Assembly (NCBI RefSeq): GCF_019396345.1
Contig: NZ_JAHKRM010000005.1
Coordinates: forward strand, 62,001-126,000
DNA from: Nonomuraea guangzhouensis
GTDB taxonomy: Bacteria; Actinomycetota; Actinomycetes; Streptosporangiales; Streptosporangiaceae
Direction: 5' to 3'
Length of the DNA: 64,000 nucleotides
Of the stretch, positions 17,918 through 25,872 are shown piece by piece; the stretch's first letter is position 1; each line of letters opens with the position of its first letter. The translations under genes were made by a program, and so were the position numbers. The notes under the pieces are model-generated. The model was not told the DNA's origin. It did not search any database and saw nothing but the letters and a program-made list of their open reading frames with translations.

Positions 17918-18007
17918 CCGCCGCGACCCGGCAAAGCTGCCGGAATGGCGCTTGTGGGTTTGGCGGCTGCGGCTGTCATCCCGCTGTCTGCGCCAGTTCT
18001 TGAACAT
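17855..18007 (-). CDS. Possible 50-aa basic protein
   Basis: ATG at 18007 sits 8 nt after a strong AAAGGAG ribosome-binding site. The product begins MFKNWRRQRDDSRSRQTHKR, is very basic, and overlaps the 3' end of the WYL gene on the other strand. It lies just downstream of the broken MerR gene. No family recognised; the ribosome-binding site is the main support. Confidence 0.35.
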   Translation of the reverse strand: MFKNWRRQRDDSRSRQTHKRHSGSFAGSRRSAGVSGLIDKRFGQTADAGT

Positions 18008-18096
18008 GTCAGGCTCCTTTTCATCACGCGTGAACGCCTCGGCGGCATCGGGACCGGCCGGGCGGGTTGGTTGCGCGAGTCGTGGACGGCGCCGGG

Positions 18097-18703
18097 TCAG
18101 AGCGTGTCGTCGTTCGGGTCCGTCGCCTGTTGGAGGAGGGCGTTCAGGTGTTGAAGGGCGCGTAGCTGCGCGGGGTTGTAGAACTCCGCCACCGCGTGTC
18201 CCATCACGTTCCCGGCCAGTTCCGCTCCTCGTGGCGAATCCGCCGCCGGGTCGTTCGACCACGGGTGCTCTGCCCGCATCCTGCGGACCAGGGGCAGAAT
18301 GCGCTCGGCGAGCCGCTCGGTCGTGGCGTCGTCGGCGTCCGGGCGAAGGGTGTCGAACTCGTCATCGGTGTCGTCGCGCTCGGAGATGATCTGACGGAAT
18401 TCCGCCATGCCCTGCTCGCTGAAAACCGTCGAGTAGACCATGAGCAAGGACTGGTTCGTGTCGGAGAGGCCTTGAACGACGGGGGCGAATTCGGGCGGCA
18501 CATGTATCGGTGCGCGATGACGCAAGATGACGGCCAGCTCCGCACGCACCCGAGTGAGGCGCTCTATCGTCGCCGCCAGCTCGGCGTCGAGCAGACGGAT
18601 CGCCTCGTCGTCCGGCTCCTCGTCGGCCCGTCCCAACGCCGCGACCTGGGACAGCGGCACCCCGAGATCGCGCAACCGCTTGATCTGCAACACACGGGCG
18701 GAC
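18097..18703 (-). pseudogene. MerR-family regulator lacking its HTH N-terminus
   Basis: The frame from about 18703 to the stop at 18097 reads ARVLQIKRLRDLGVPLSQVA, the second half of a MerR DNA-binding domain, followed by a coiled helix and a roughly 120-residue effector-like domain. The expected first 45-50 residues (helix-turn-helix and wing) are missing, and upstream sequence belongs to a different, oppositely oriented gene fragment. It may be read from an internal start but could not bind DNA normally. It is one half of a deletion scar; see the hydrolase fragment at 18705. Confidence 0.75.
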
Positions 18704-18704
18704 C

Positions 18705-19142
18705 GCCGACGGCGTCTACCCCGGCTCGCTGGAGGCCTCGCTGGCGATCAACTGCCTGGACGAGGAGCGCCACACGCCGAAGCAGGAGAGCGCGCTGAAC
18801 CGGGCGTGGTTCAAGGCGGCGCCGTTCACCGACCCCGATCGTCCGATCAAGCAGGCACGCGACGGCTGCGAGCGGTGGCCCGTCAAGCCGACGCTCGGCT
18901 ACCCGTACGCCACCGGTGTCAGGGGCCTGGCCGGCACGCTGACGGTCTCGGTCACGGGCGACCCCATCACTCCGTACGAGGGCGGCATCAACCTGGCCAA
19001 GGCGCTGGGCGGCAGCCTGCTCACCGTCGAGGGCGAGCGGCACGGCGCCCTCCTGGCCGGCAACGCCTGCGTCAACGAGGCTGTGGCCGCTTACCTCATC
19101 GCCCTCAGGTCCCCCAAGGAAGGGGCCCGGTGCAAGCTCTGA
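18705..19142 (+). pseudogene. C-terminal fragment of a TAP-like alpha/beta hydrolase
   Basis: A frame without a credible start reads ADGVYPGSLEASLAINCLDE, then WPVKPTLGYPYATG, VTGDPITPYEGG and VEGERHGALLAGNACVN, ending in a normal stop. These are the C-terminal landmarks of secreted tripeptidyl-aminopeptidase-like hydrolases: lid end, catalytic Asp in GDPITP, catalytic His in ERHG. The first two thirds, with signal peptide and nucleophile, are missing. It begins within 2 bp of the truncated MerR gene on the other strand. Confidence 0.75.
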
Positions 19143-19222
19143 GCCGGGTACTGGCACGTCGAAGCCTCCTACGATCGGCCAGACGGCAGGAGCTTGCGGA
19201 ACCCGGACACGACCGCGCTGGT

Positions 19223-19260
19223 TTGACCTTGACGCTGCGTCAACTTCTAGTCTCGGGGCC
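19223..19260 (+). promoter_or_regulatory. MerR-type promoter with perfect 15-bp palindrome
   Basis: TTGACC (-35, 19223-19228), a 19-bp spacer, TAGTCT (-10, 19248-19253) and ATG at 19261 after 7 nt. The palindrome TTGACGCTGCGTCAA (19229-19243) fills the spacer. Geometry is identical to the promoter at 1791-1828. Expected regulator: the TipA-like MerR protein in the same operon, giving autoregulation. Confidence 0.75.
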
Positions 19261-20145
19261 ATGTCGATCACTGTTCTTGACACCTACTCCGCTATGAGGC
19301 GGATCCTGCTGGCCCCGGTCGCGGACCGCGTTGGCCTGCTGCGTTCGATGCTGGAGGCCAACAGGGGCATGTACCGCTACTACCCCGGCGAGGTCGACCT
19401 GGTGGCTCTGCACCTCCAAGCGTCCGGGTTCCCCATCGACCGCGACGAGGAGCGTTGCCTCGACGCGCTCGAGACCTTGGCGGCGGCCGGAGCCTGGGAG
19501 CGGATGCGACGCGCCCTCGACAACGCTCTCGCCGTACTGGTGGAGGCGACGCCGGGGCTGCAGGCCCCGGACATCACCGTGCTGTTCGTCCTCGGCGATC
19601 CGGCTGACCAGCACTTCATGGGGCCCTGCCTAGGATTGACCGGGTTCGGCGGCATCTCGGGCCACATCGCCATCACGTTCTGGCCCTTCCCCGAGAACGT
19701 GGAGCGGCTGGAGGCCACCGCCGTGCACGAACTCCACCACAACCTGCGGTGGGCCCCGGGCGGGGTGGTGTGGGACCCGATGACCGTCACGGTCGGCGAG
19801 CACATCGTCGGCGAGGGCCTGGCCGACGCCTTCGCCCGCCAGCTCTACGGCGACGAGCTCGGTCCCGCCCGTATCGGTGTTCCGCACCTGCACGACGACG
19901 AGGTTTTCGCCAAGGTGCTCACCGGGCTCGACGTGACAGGCATGCAGAACTTCACCGCCTGGGCGCACGGCGACCCCGGCGCCGAGCACCTCGGTGTCAC
20001 TCCGGTGGGACTGCCGATGGGCGCCGGGTACGCCGCGGGCAACCGGCTGGTCGGCACCTACCTGGCGGCGACCGGGCAGACGGCGGCGCAGGCCCTGCAC
20101 GCCGACAGTGCGCAGATCATCGCGACCACGCTCGGCCGCGGGTGA
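19261..20145 (+). CDS. DUF2268-type predicted zinc metalloprotease
   Basis: 294 aa, no signal peptide. The HELHHN motif (His156-Glu157-His160) is an HExxH zinc-binding/catalytic site, followed by GEGLADAFARQLYG, which supplies the third ligand in this gluzincin-like family (DUF2268). Substrates are unknown. It is translated leaderless from a MerR-type promoter and precedes the MerR gene by 10 bp, so the protease and its regulator are probably one autoregulated operon. Confidence 0.88.
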   Translation: MSITVLDTYSAMRRILLAPVADRVGLLRSMLEANRGMYRYYPGEVDLVALHLQASGFPIDRDEERCLDALETLAAAGAWERMRRALDNALAVLVEATPGLQAPDITVLFVLGDPADQHFMGPCLGLTGFGGISGHIAITFWPFPENVERLEATAVHELHHNLRWAPGGVVWDPMTVTVGEHIVGEGLADAFARQLYGDELGPARIGVPHLHDDEVFAKVLTGLDVTGMQNFTAWAHGDPGAEHLGVTPVGLPMGAGYAAGNRLVGTYLAATGQTAAQALHADSAQIIATTLGRG

Positions 20146-20155
20146 CACTGGAGGG

Positions 20156-20914
20156 ATGGAGTGGACGATCCAGGAACTCGCGGCGAGGGCCGGCATCACC
20201 AGCCGCACCCTGCGTCACTACGACCGCGTCGGGCTCCTGGCGCCGTCCCGGGTCGGTGAGAACGGCTACCGCTTCTACGACGCCACCGCGGTCGCCCGGC
20301 TCCAGCGGATCCTGCTCATGCGCGGGCTCGGCATGGGCTTGCCGGCCATCGCCGAGGTCCTGGCCGAGGAGGTGGAGGCGGGCGACGGGCTCCGCGCCCA
20401 CATCGCCGCGCTGGAAGCGGAACGCGACCGCATCGAACGGCAGATCCGGTCCGTGCGTCACACGCTCGAAGCCCTGCAGGCGGGGGCGGAACCACGGATG
20501 GACGTCATGTTGGCGGGGTTCAACGACCATTACAAGGACGAGGTGGTGTCACGCTGGGGCGAGCGCGCGTTCCAGGTGAGCAACGACTGGTGGCACGGCA
20601 AGACTCTTGACCAGCAGCGGGCCTGGAAGCGCGCCGCCGAGGACCTCGTCGCCGCATGGGTCGCCGCGGTGCAGGCCGGGGCCGCTCCGACATCGGAACG
20701 CGCCCAGTCACTGGCTGCCCGGCATGTCCAGTGGCTGAGCCAGATCCCGGGTACCCCCACGGCCGAGGGCGAGCGGGAGTGCTCGATCGAGATGGTGAAA
20801 GGCCTGGGCGACATGTACGTCGACGACCCCCGCTTCGCCGGCATGTACGACGACGCCGCGGGGGCGAGGTTCGTCCGCGACGCCCTGCAGGCGTACGCGC
20901 GCACCCGGATGTAG
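20156..20914 (+). CDS. MerR-family regulator with TipAS-like domain
   Basis: 252 aa from the ATG at 20156 (GGAGGG upstream). N-terminal MerR helix-turn-helix and wing (TIQELAARAGITSRTLRHYD, GYRFYDATAVARLQRILLMR), a coiled-coil linker, and a C-terminal helical domain (FNDHYKDEVVSRWGERAFQ, W- and H-rich) of the TipAS/antibiotic-recognition type. TipAL-like proteins bind thiopeptides or other amphipathic compounds covalently or tightly and activate their own promoter. No conserved cysteine is visible in this domain, so covalent thiopeptide capture is doubtful. Confidence 0.9.
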   Translation: MEWTIQELAARAGITSRTLRHYDRVGLLAPSRVGENGYRFYDATAVARLQRILLMRGLGMGLPAIAEVLAEEVEAGDGLRAHIAALEAERDRIERQIRSVRHTLEALQAGAEPRMDVMLAGFNDHYKDEVVSRWGERAFQVSNDWWHGKTLDQQRAWKRAAEDLVAAWVAAVQAGAAPTSERAQSLAARHVQWLSQIPGTPTAEGERECSIEMVKGLGDMYVDDPRFAGMYDDAAGARFVRDALQAYARTRM

Positions 20915-20949
20915 ATGCCGGGCCCGCGACGGCACGGCTGCGCGGACGA

Positions 20950-21918
20950 TCACGCGAGGTCGTGTGCCGATGCGGGCGCGGGCCGTTCGGGCGGGCCGTG
21001 TTCCAGCAGGCGCAGCGCGGTCTCGGCGGCGACGAGGTCCTGGATGCCGAGCCCGACCAGCTTGGCGATCGTGATCTGGGACCGGTCGGCTCGCCCTGGA
21101 TGGCGGCCGAGCAGGAGCTCGCCCAGCTCGGCGTCGACGTCGGCGCCCGCGGCCCGCAGGTCGCCCGCGAACTGCCGCGCGGCCTGCCGGCTGTCGGCCA
21201 CCACCAGGTCGGCCCGGTGGAAGCAGGCCGCGTCCAGCTCGGCCTTGGCCGGGTCGTCCGCCCCCACGGCGGTGACGTGCTGGCCGGGCCGCAGCCACTG
21301 TCCGGCGAGGATCGGTGTCGTACTGCTCGTCGCGGTCACGATCACGTCGGCCTGGCGCACCGCCTGCTTCGCGTCGCTCGCGGCACGCACGAGCCGGTCA
21401 GGGAGCCGGGCGGCGAGCGCGGCGCACACGGCCGTCGCCGCCGACTCCCGCCGCCCCCAGACGATCACCTGCTCGATGGGGAGCACGGCGCACGTCGCGA
21501 GCGCCTGCAGGTAGGCCTGCGCCCCGGTTCCCGCGACGGTCAGCACCGCGGCGTCCGGCCGGGCCAGCGCACGGGCCGCCACGGCTCCGGCCGCGGCGGT
21601 CCGCACATCGGTGAGGTGGTGCTCGTCTCGCAGGAGGGCCAGGGGCGCGCCGGTGCGGGCATCCAGCGCGGCGATGAAGCCGCCGGTCGGCGGCTGGGCG
21701 GCGGCGAACCAGGTGGCCACCTTGACGGTGAAGATGGATCGGCCCGGCATGCACGCGGACTTGACGTGCGCGTCGCCCTGGTCTCCGGCGGGCCGCAGGA
21801 TCTGGATCGGCGCCTGGCCGCGGCCCTGGCTGAACTCGGCGAAGATCTGCGCCACCGGTTCGATGAGGTCGGCGAAGCCGACGGCGCGCCGCAGGGCGGG
21901 GGCGTCGAAGACTTTCAC
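20950..21918 (-). CDS. Ornithine cyclodeaminase / mu-crystallin family protein
   Basis: 322 aa, GTG start overlapping the PhzF stop (GTGA). The family signature VKVATWFAAAQPPTGGFIAA, the DEHHLTDVRTAAAGAVAARA helix, the Rossmann motif VAGTGAQAYLQA (GxGxQA) and IVTATSSTTPIL are clear. Members reduce or deaminate amino or imino acids with NAD(P)H. Co-translation with a PhzF-like isomerase and divergence from a LysR gene suggest a small amino-acid-derived metabolite pathway (inference). Confidence 0.92.
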   Translation of the reverse strand: MKVFDAPALRRAVGFADLIEPVAQIFAEFSQGRGQAPIQILRPAGDQGDAHVKSACMPGRSIFTVKVATWFAAAQPPTGGFIAALDARTGAPLALLRDEHHLTDVRTAAAGAVAARALARPDAAVLTVAGTGAQAYLQALATCAVLPIEQVIVWGRRESAATAVCAALAARLPDRLVRAASDAKQAVRQADVIVTATSSTTPILAGQWLRPGQHVTAVGADDPAKAELDAACFHRADLVVADSRQAARQFAGDLRAAGADVDAELGELLLGRHPGRADRSQITIAKLVGLGIQDLVAAETALRLLEHGPPERPAPASAHDLA

Positions 21919-22727
21919 GGCAGCTCTCGCAGCGTGCCGGTGCCGACCATCGCGACGGTGCCGCCGACGGTGACGCGGTCCTCATGCGGCGTCACCAGGA
22001 TGCGGCTCGGCCTGCCGACGAAACGCCCCTGCGCCAGAGCGAACTCCTGGCCTGCCGCGACGCGGCCGTTGCGCAGCAGGTACGCGCCGATGCAGCCGGC
22101 CGCGCTGGCGGTGGCCACGTCCTCGATGACGCCGTCGTTGTTCCAGTGCCTGCCTTCCAGGCGGTCGGCGTCCAGCAGGTAGGCGAACTGGGCCGCGCGC
22201 TGCTGAAGGAAGAGGTCGAAGTCCGGCCGGGAAATGCGGGCGCGGGCCAGGGCGTCGCCGGCGACGGGCACGATCAGGTACGGCAGGCCGGTGGAGACCA
22301 CCTGGAGCGGCAACCTTCCATCGAGGTCGCCGGGCGCCAGGCCGAGGGCGGCGGCGACGCCTTCGGCCGGGACCGCGTCGCGGACGAACCTCGCGCCTTG
22401 CTGGTCCATCACCGCGGTACGCCCGGAGGTGGTCACGCGGACGGTCCCGGCCGCGAGCTCGAAGGCCCACTCGGCCTGGCCGGACAGCTCGTGCAGGACG
22501 GCGGCGGCACCGAGAACCGGATGACCGGCGAACGGCAGTTCCTCGAACAGGTCGAAGATCCTGATCCGCCGGCCGCCCCAGACGAAGACCGTTTCGAAGT
22601 GACGCAGTTCCTGGGTGATGGCGAGCATCTGCCGCGCGTCCAGCGGTGGCGGATCCACGAAGACCGCCAGGCTGTTGCCGGTGTAGGGACGGTCGGCGAA
22701 AACGTCGACGTGGTGGTAAGTGAGCAC
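21915..22727 (-). CDS. PhzF-family epimerase/isomerase
   Basis: 270 aa from the GTG at 22727 (LTYHHVDVFADRPYTGNSLA). The longer frame to 22787 would leave only 11 bp before the divergent LysR gene and is less likely. The family pattern includes the N-terminal DVF.D.P..GN, the catalytic glutamate in HFETVFV, and FAGHPVLGAA; two similar half-barrels are expected. PhzF enzymes catalyse proton shifts on small aromatic or amino-acid substrates. It forms an operon with the cyclodeaminase-like gene. Confidence 0.9.
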   Translation of the reverse strand: MLTYHHVDVFADRPYTGNSLAVFVDPPPLDARQMLAITQELRHFETVFVWGGRRIRIFDLFEELPFAGHPVLGAAAVLHELSGQAEWAFELAAGTVRVTTSGRTAVMDQQGARFVRDAVPAEGVAAALGLAPGDLDGRLPLQVVSTGLPYLIVPVAGDALARARISRPDFDLFLQQRAAQFAYLLDADRLEGRHWNNDGVIEDVATASAAGCIGAYLLRNGRVAAGQEFALAQGRFVGRPSRILVTPHEDRVTVGGTVAMVGTGTLRELP

Positions 22728-22798
22728 GTCACGACAGTAAGGACTGCCCTGGCCCATAGGGAACCGCAATATTTCAATGTCCTCCATAATGGACGGTT

Positions 22799-23683
22799 AT
22801 GTCCAGGGATTTTCAGACGGCTGATCTCCGTTCCTTCTCCGCGACCGTACGAGCCGGAAGCATCACCAGGGCCGCCGCCGCCCTGCGACTGAGCCAGCCC
22901 GCGGTGAGCCAGCGGATCCAGCGGCTGGAGCAGGCGGCCGGAGAGCGCCTGCTGATCAGGGACACGAGCGGGGTCAAGCTCACCACGGCGGGCGAGGTCC
23001 TGCTCGCGTACGCCGAACGGATGCTGGCCCTGCACGACGAGGCACAGTCGATGGTCACCGGCGGCAGCACCGCCTCGGCCGGCCGGCGCACGATCGGCCT
23101 GCTGGAAGACCTGGCGATCACCACCTTGCCCGGCACCCTGGCCGACTTCGCCGCCCTGCATCCCCACGTCGAGCTGGAGGTGACCGTCAGCTCGGCGGCC
23201 ACGCTGCGCCGCCTGGCCGACAAGGGCCGGCTGGACCTGGTCTTCGGCGACCCCACCGTGATGCCGGAGGCGGCCGTGCGCTGGCAGCGGCAGGTTCCGC
23301 TCTCCTGGGCCTGCGCGCCGGGCTTCGACGTCACCGCTGATCCGCTGCCGCTGGTGATGTTCTCGCCACCGTGTCAGTGGCGCCAGCCGGTGCTGGACAC
23401 GCTCGGCCGCCACGGCCGCCGATGGCGCATCGTCTTCCAGAGCACCAGCCTGCCGGTCGTCCAGTCGGCGATCTCCGCCGGCATCGGGCTCGGGTCGCTG
23501 CTCGCGGACAACCTTCCCGCGGCGGCGGCGCGCCCGTCCGAGGACCTGCCGCCCGCGCCGCTGGTGGACATCGCCATCGCCCGGCGGGCGGGCACCGACA
23601 CCGACGCCGCCCTCACCAGCCTGGAGCGGCTCCTGCGCCGAGCCGCGCACAACACCCTTCCCCATGAGGCGCCTGCTCGATGA
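22799..23683 (+). CDS. LysR-family regulator
   Basis: 294 aa. N-terminal helix-turn-helix (SFSATVRAGSITRAAAALRL, SQPAVSQRIQRLE), then a periplasmic-binding-protein-like effector domain. It is divergent from the PhzF-OCD operon across about 70 bp, the classic LysR arrangement, so it probably controls that operon in response to a pathway intermediate. It ends 18 bp from the convergent SDR gene. Confidence 0.9.
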   Translation: MSRDFQTADLRSFSATVRAGSITRAAAALRLSQPAVSQRIQRLEQAAGERLLIRDTSGVKLTTAGEVLLAYAERMLALHDEAQSMVTGGSTASAGRRTIGLLEDLAITTLPGTLADFAALHPHVELEVTVSSAATLRRLADKGRLDLVFGDPTVMPEAAVRWQRQVPLSWACAPGFDVTADPLPLVMFSPPCQWRQPVLDTLGRHGRRWRIVFQSTSLPVVQSAISAGIGLGSLLADNLPAAAARPSEDLPPAPLVDIAIARRAGTDTDAALTSLERLLRRAAHNTLPHEAPAR

Positions 23684-23701
23684 GGTGAAACAGGTCCGGG
23701 G

Positions 23702-24439
23702 TCACCAGGGGATGACGCCGTCGTCGTCGAAGAACGAACCGCTCGGGCCGCCGTCGGGCAGTGTGGCGAGCCGGATCGCCGTGGCCGCGCCCTGCTCAGG
23801 GGTGCGGGGCCCGTGGAAGCCGGTGAAGTCGGTCGCGACCAGGCCCGGGCAGGCGGCGTTGATCAGGATGTTCGTACCGGCGAACTGCCGGGCGTAGTGC
23901 ACGGTGACGGCGTTGAGGAACGACTTCGACGGCGCGTAGGCCGCCATGATGGGGCCGATCTCGATGCCCGGGTCCGCCTGCCGGGTCAGGGAGGCCACGG
24001 CACTGGAGACGTTGACGATCCGTGGCGAGGCCGAGCGCCGCAGCAGCGGCAGCATCGCGTTGGTCACCCGGATGACACCGATGACGTTGGTCTCCACGAC
24101 CGCGCGGACCACGCTGAGGTCGAGCGTGGTCGGGTCCTGCGCCCAGCCCGGCCCCATCTGTCCTGAGATGCCGGCGTTGTTCACCAGGACGTCCAGGCGC
24201 CCGGCCTGCCGGCCGATCAGTGCCGCGGCGTCGGTGACGCTCTGGTCGCCGGTCACCTCCAGCGGCACCCCGAACGCCTCCACCCCGGCCGCGCGCAGCT
24301 TCTCGACGGCGCTCTCGCGCCGGGCCTCATCCCGGGCTCCCACGCCCACGCGGTACCCGAGGGCGCCCAGCCCGGCCGCGATCTCGTACCCGATCCCCTT
24401 GTTCGCGCCGGTCACCAGCGCGATCTTCGTTTCGCTCAT
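23702..24439 (-). CDS. SDR-family oxidoreductase
   Basis: 245 aa from the ATG at 24439. Classical SDR: TGANKGIG (TGxxxGxG), LVNNAG, serine in NVSSAV, and the catalytic AYAPSK (YxxxK); N-terminus resembles carbonyl-reductase-like SDRs. NADP preference is suggested by the basic residue in VGARDEARR. Divergent from the LysR gene at 24534; a perfect palindrome lies between them. Confidence 0.92.
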   Translation of the reverse strand: MSETKIALVTGANKGIGYEIAAGLGALGYRVGVGARDEARRESAVEKLRAAGVEAFGVPLEVTGDQSVTDAAALIGRQAGRLDVLVNNAGISGQMGPGWAQDPTTLDLSVVRAVVETNVIGVIRVTNAMLPLLRRSASPRIVNVSSAVASLTRQADPGIEIGPIMAAYAPSKSFLNAVTVHYARQFAGTNILINAACPGLVATDFTGFHGPRTPEQGAATAIRLATLPDGGPSGSFFDDDGVIPW

Positions 24440-24497
24440 GCCGTTGATGTTCGCTCGCGGACGAGCGGCGCGGCCAACACCGATACAGTGCCCTGTC

Positions 24498-24512
24498 ATA
24501 CCTGGCAGGTAT
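24498..24512. promoter_or_regulatory. LysR-type T-N11-A palindrome
   Basis: ATACCTGGCAGGTAT is a perfect 15-bp palindrome (single central G) and contains T-N11-A (24499-24511), the LysR-box core. It lies 22 bp before the LysR start and 59 bp before the SDR start. Confidence 0.65.
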
Positions 24513-24533
24513 CACTGCGGTACGGTGTGGCCC

Positions 24534-25397
24534 GTGGACACCGTGGAGACCCGCGAGCTGAGGTATTTCATCGCCGTCGCCGAGGAACTGCACTTCGGCC
24601 GCGCCGCCGAGCGCCTCGGCATGGCCCAGCCACCGCTGTCGCGGGCGATCCAGCAGCTTGAGCGGCGCCTCGGCGTCTCCCTGCTGGAACGTAACCGCCG
24701 CGGTGTCTGCCTGACCGGCGCCGGACAGGTGCTGCTGCACGAGGGCCGCGCAGCCCTCGACGCGAGCACCGCTGCCGTTCGCCGTACCCGTCGCGCCGGT
24801 GGCGCTGACAGTCCGGGTGGCCCCCGCGATCGCCTGGTGCTGGCAGCGAAAGCCGGCGCGTCGCACGAGCTGCTGCAGAAGCTTCTCGACGCCTACGCGG
24901 CCGAGCCCGATGCCGCCGAGATCGAGGTGCTGCCGTGCGGCATTTGCGAGCAGGAAGGGCTGCTGCGCGATGGCCGCGCTGATGTGGCGCTCATGCACAA
25001 GCCGTTCAACTCCCTCGCCGGGTTCGACAGCGAGGAACTCCTGACCGAGGGGCAGGTCGCCATCCTGCCCGCCAAGCACCCCCTCGCCGCGCGCAAGACG
25101 TTGTCCCTGGCCGACGTCAGCGACATCCCCGATCTTCCGCTCGCCCGCTGGCCCCGCCACGGCACCTACCCGCCCGGCCTGGGCCCCGAGGTCCACGACC
25201 AGACGCAGCTGGCCCAGCTGATCGCCCTCGGACGCACCGTGGCCGTCATCCCCGACTCCGCCCGCGCCTGGCTGTGGGCCGAGCACACCGCTGTCCCCCT
25301 GACCGACGCACCTCCCGTCGTCACCTACATCGCCTGGCCCGCGCACAGCCGCTCCCTCGCCCTGGCCGGGCTGATCCGCACGGCCACACGGCTATGA
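24534..25397 (+). CDS. LysR-family regulator
   Basis: 287 aa from the GTG at 24534; the much longer upstream frame is the shadow of the SDR gene. Helix-turn-helix (ELRYFIAVAEELHFGRAAER, AQPPLSRAIQQLERRLG) and a LysR substrate domain (DVALMHKPF, VAILPAKHPLAARKTLSLAD). Expected to regulate the divergent SDR through the palindrome at 24498-24512. Confidence 0.9.
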   Translation: MDTVETRELRYFIAVAEELHFGRAAERLGMAQPPLSRAIQQLERRLGVSLLERNRRGVCLTGAGQVLLHEGRAALDASTAAVRRTRRAGGADSPGGPRDRLVLAAKAGASHELLQKLLDAYAAEPDAAEIEVLPCGICEQEGLLRDGRADVALMHKPFNSLAGFDSEELLTEGQVAILPAKHPLAARKTLSLADVSDIPDLPLARWPRHGTYPPGLGPEVHDQTQLAQLIALGRTVAVIPDSARAWLWAEHTAVPLTDAPPVVTYIAWPAHSRSLALAGLIRTATRL

Positions 25398-25434
25398 CCG
25401 CTCGCGCCGTAGAAGCGGCGGTCAGAAGCGGCGG

Positions 25435-25758
25435 TCAGTGGGCGCCGGCGAGGTTGAGGACGATGACGCCGCCGATGATGAGCACGATGCCGCCGATCTT
25501 GAGGGGGGTGAGGGTCTCGCCCAGGAAGGCGGCGCCGATGAGGGCGATGGCGGCGGTGCCGGCGCCGGACCAGACGGCGTAGGCGGTACCGACTTCGAGC
25601 TGCATCTTCAGGGCGCGGGCCAGCAGGACGAAGGAGAGCAGGTAGCCGATGGCCACGACGGCGCCCCAGCCGAGGTGGCTCAGGCCGTTGCTGAGTTTGA
25701 GCGCGGTGGTCGCGATGACCTCGGCCGCGATGGCGAACGCGAGCAGCAGCCAGGCCAT
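25435..25758 (-). CDS. SMR-family small multidrug efflux protein
   Basis: 107 aa, four membrane helices, the size of EmrE/QacE/SugE proteins. The essential membrane-embedded glutamate is present in AIAAEVIATTALKLS (Glu13), and the family stretch VGTAYAVWSGAGTAAIALIG is clear. Proton-coupled export of cationic compounds or guanidinium-type ligands. The ribosome-binding site GGGGAGGG lies upstream of the ATG. A longer antisense frame through the P450 region is a shadow. Confidence 0.92.
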   Translation of the reverse strand: MAWLLLAFAIAAEVIATTALKLSNGLSHLGWGAVVAIGYLLSFVLLARALKMQLEVGTAYAVWSGAGTAAIALIGAAFLGETLTPLKIGGIVLIIGGVIVLNLAGAH

Positions 25759-25872
25759 GGTGAAGCCCTCCCCCGATGTGGTGGTACGTCTGGCTGCCCA
25801 GCCTAGGGGGCCGCTCCCCCGGTGTGGGGAAGCGCTTGAAAAGGGAGTCGAATACGTGTTCCACTGTGGGGT

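Noticed and set aside
20656..22182. 508-codon plus-strand frame
   Set aside because: Antisense to the cyclodeaminase and PhzF genes and overlapping the TipA-like gene; no motif.
25397..25437. Repeated AGAAGCGGCGGTCAG between LysR and SMR genes
   Set aside because: Two adjacent 15-bp copies with no symmetry or known role; probably chance or slippage.
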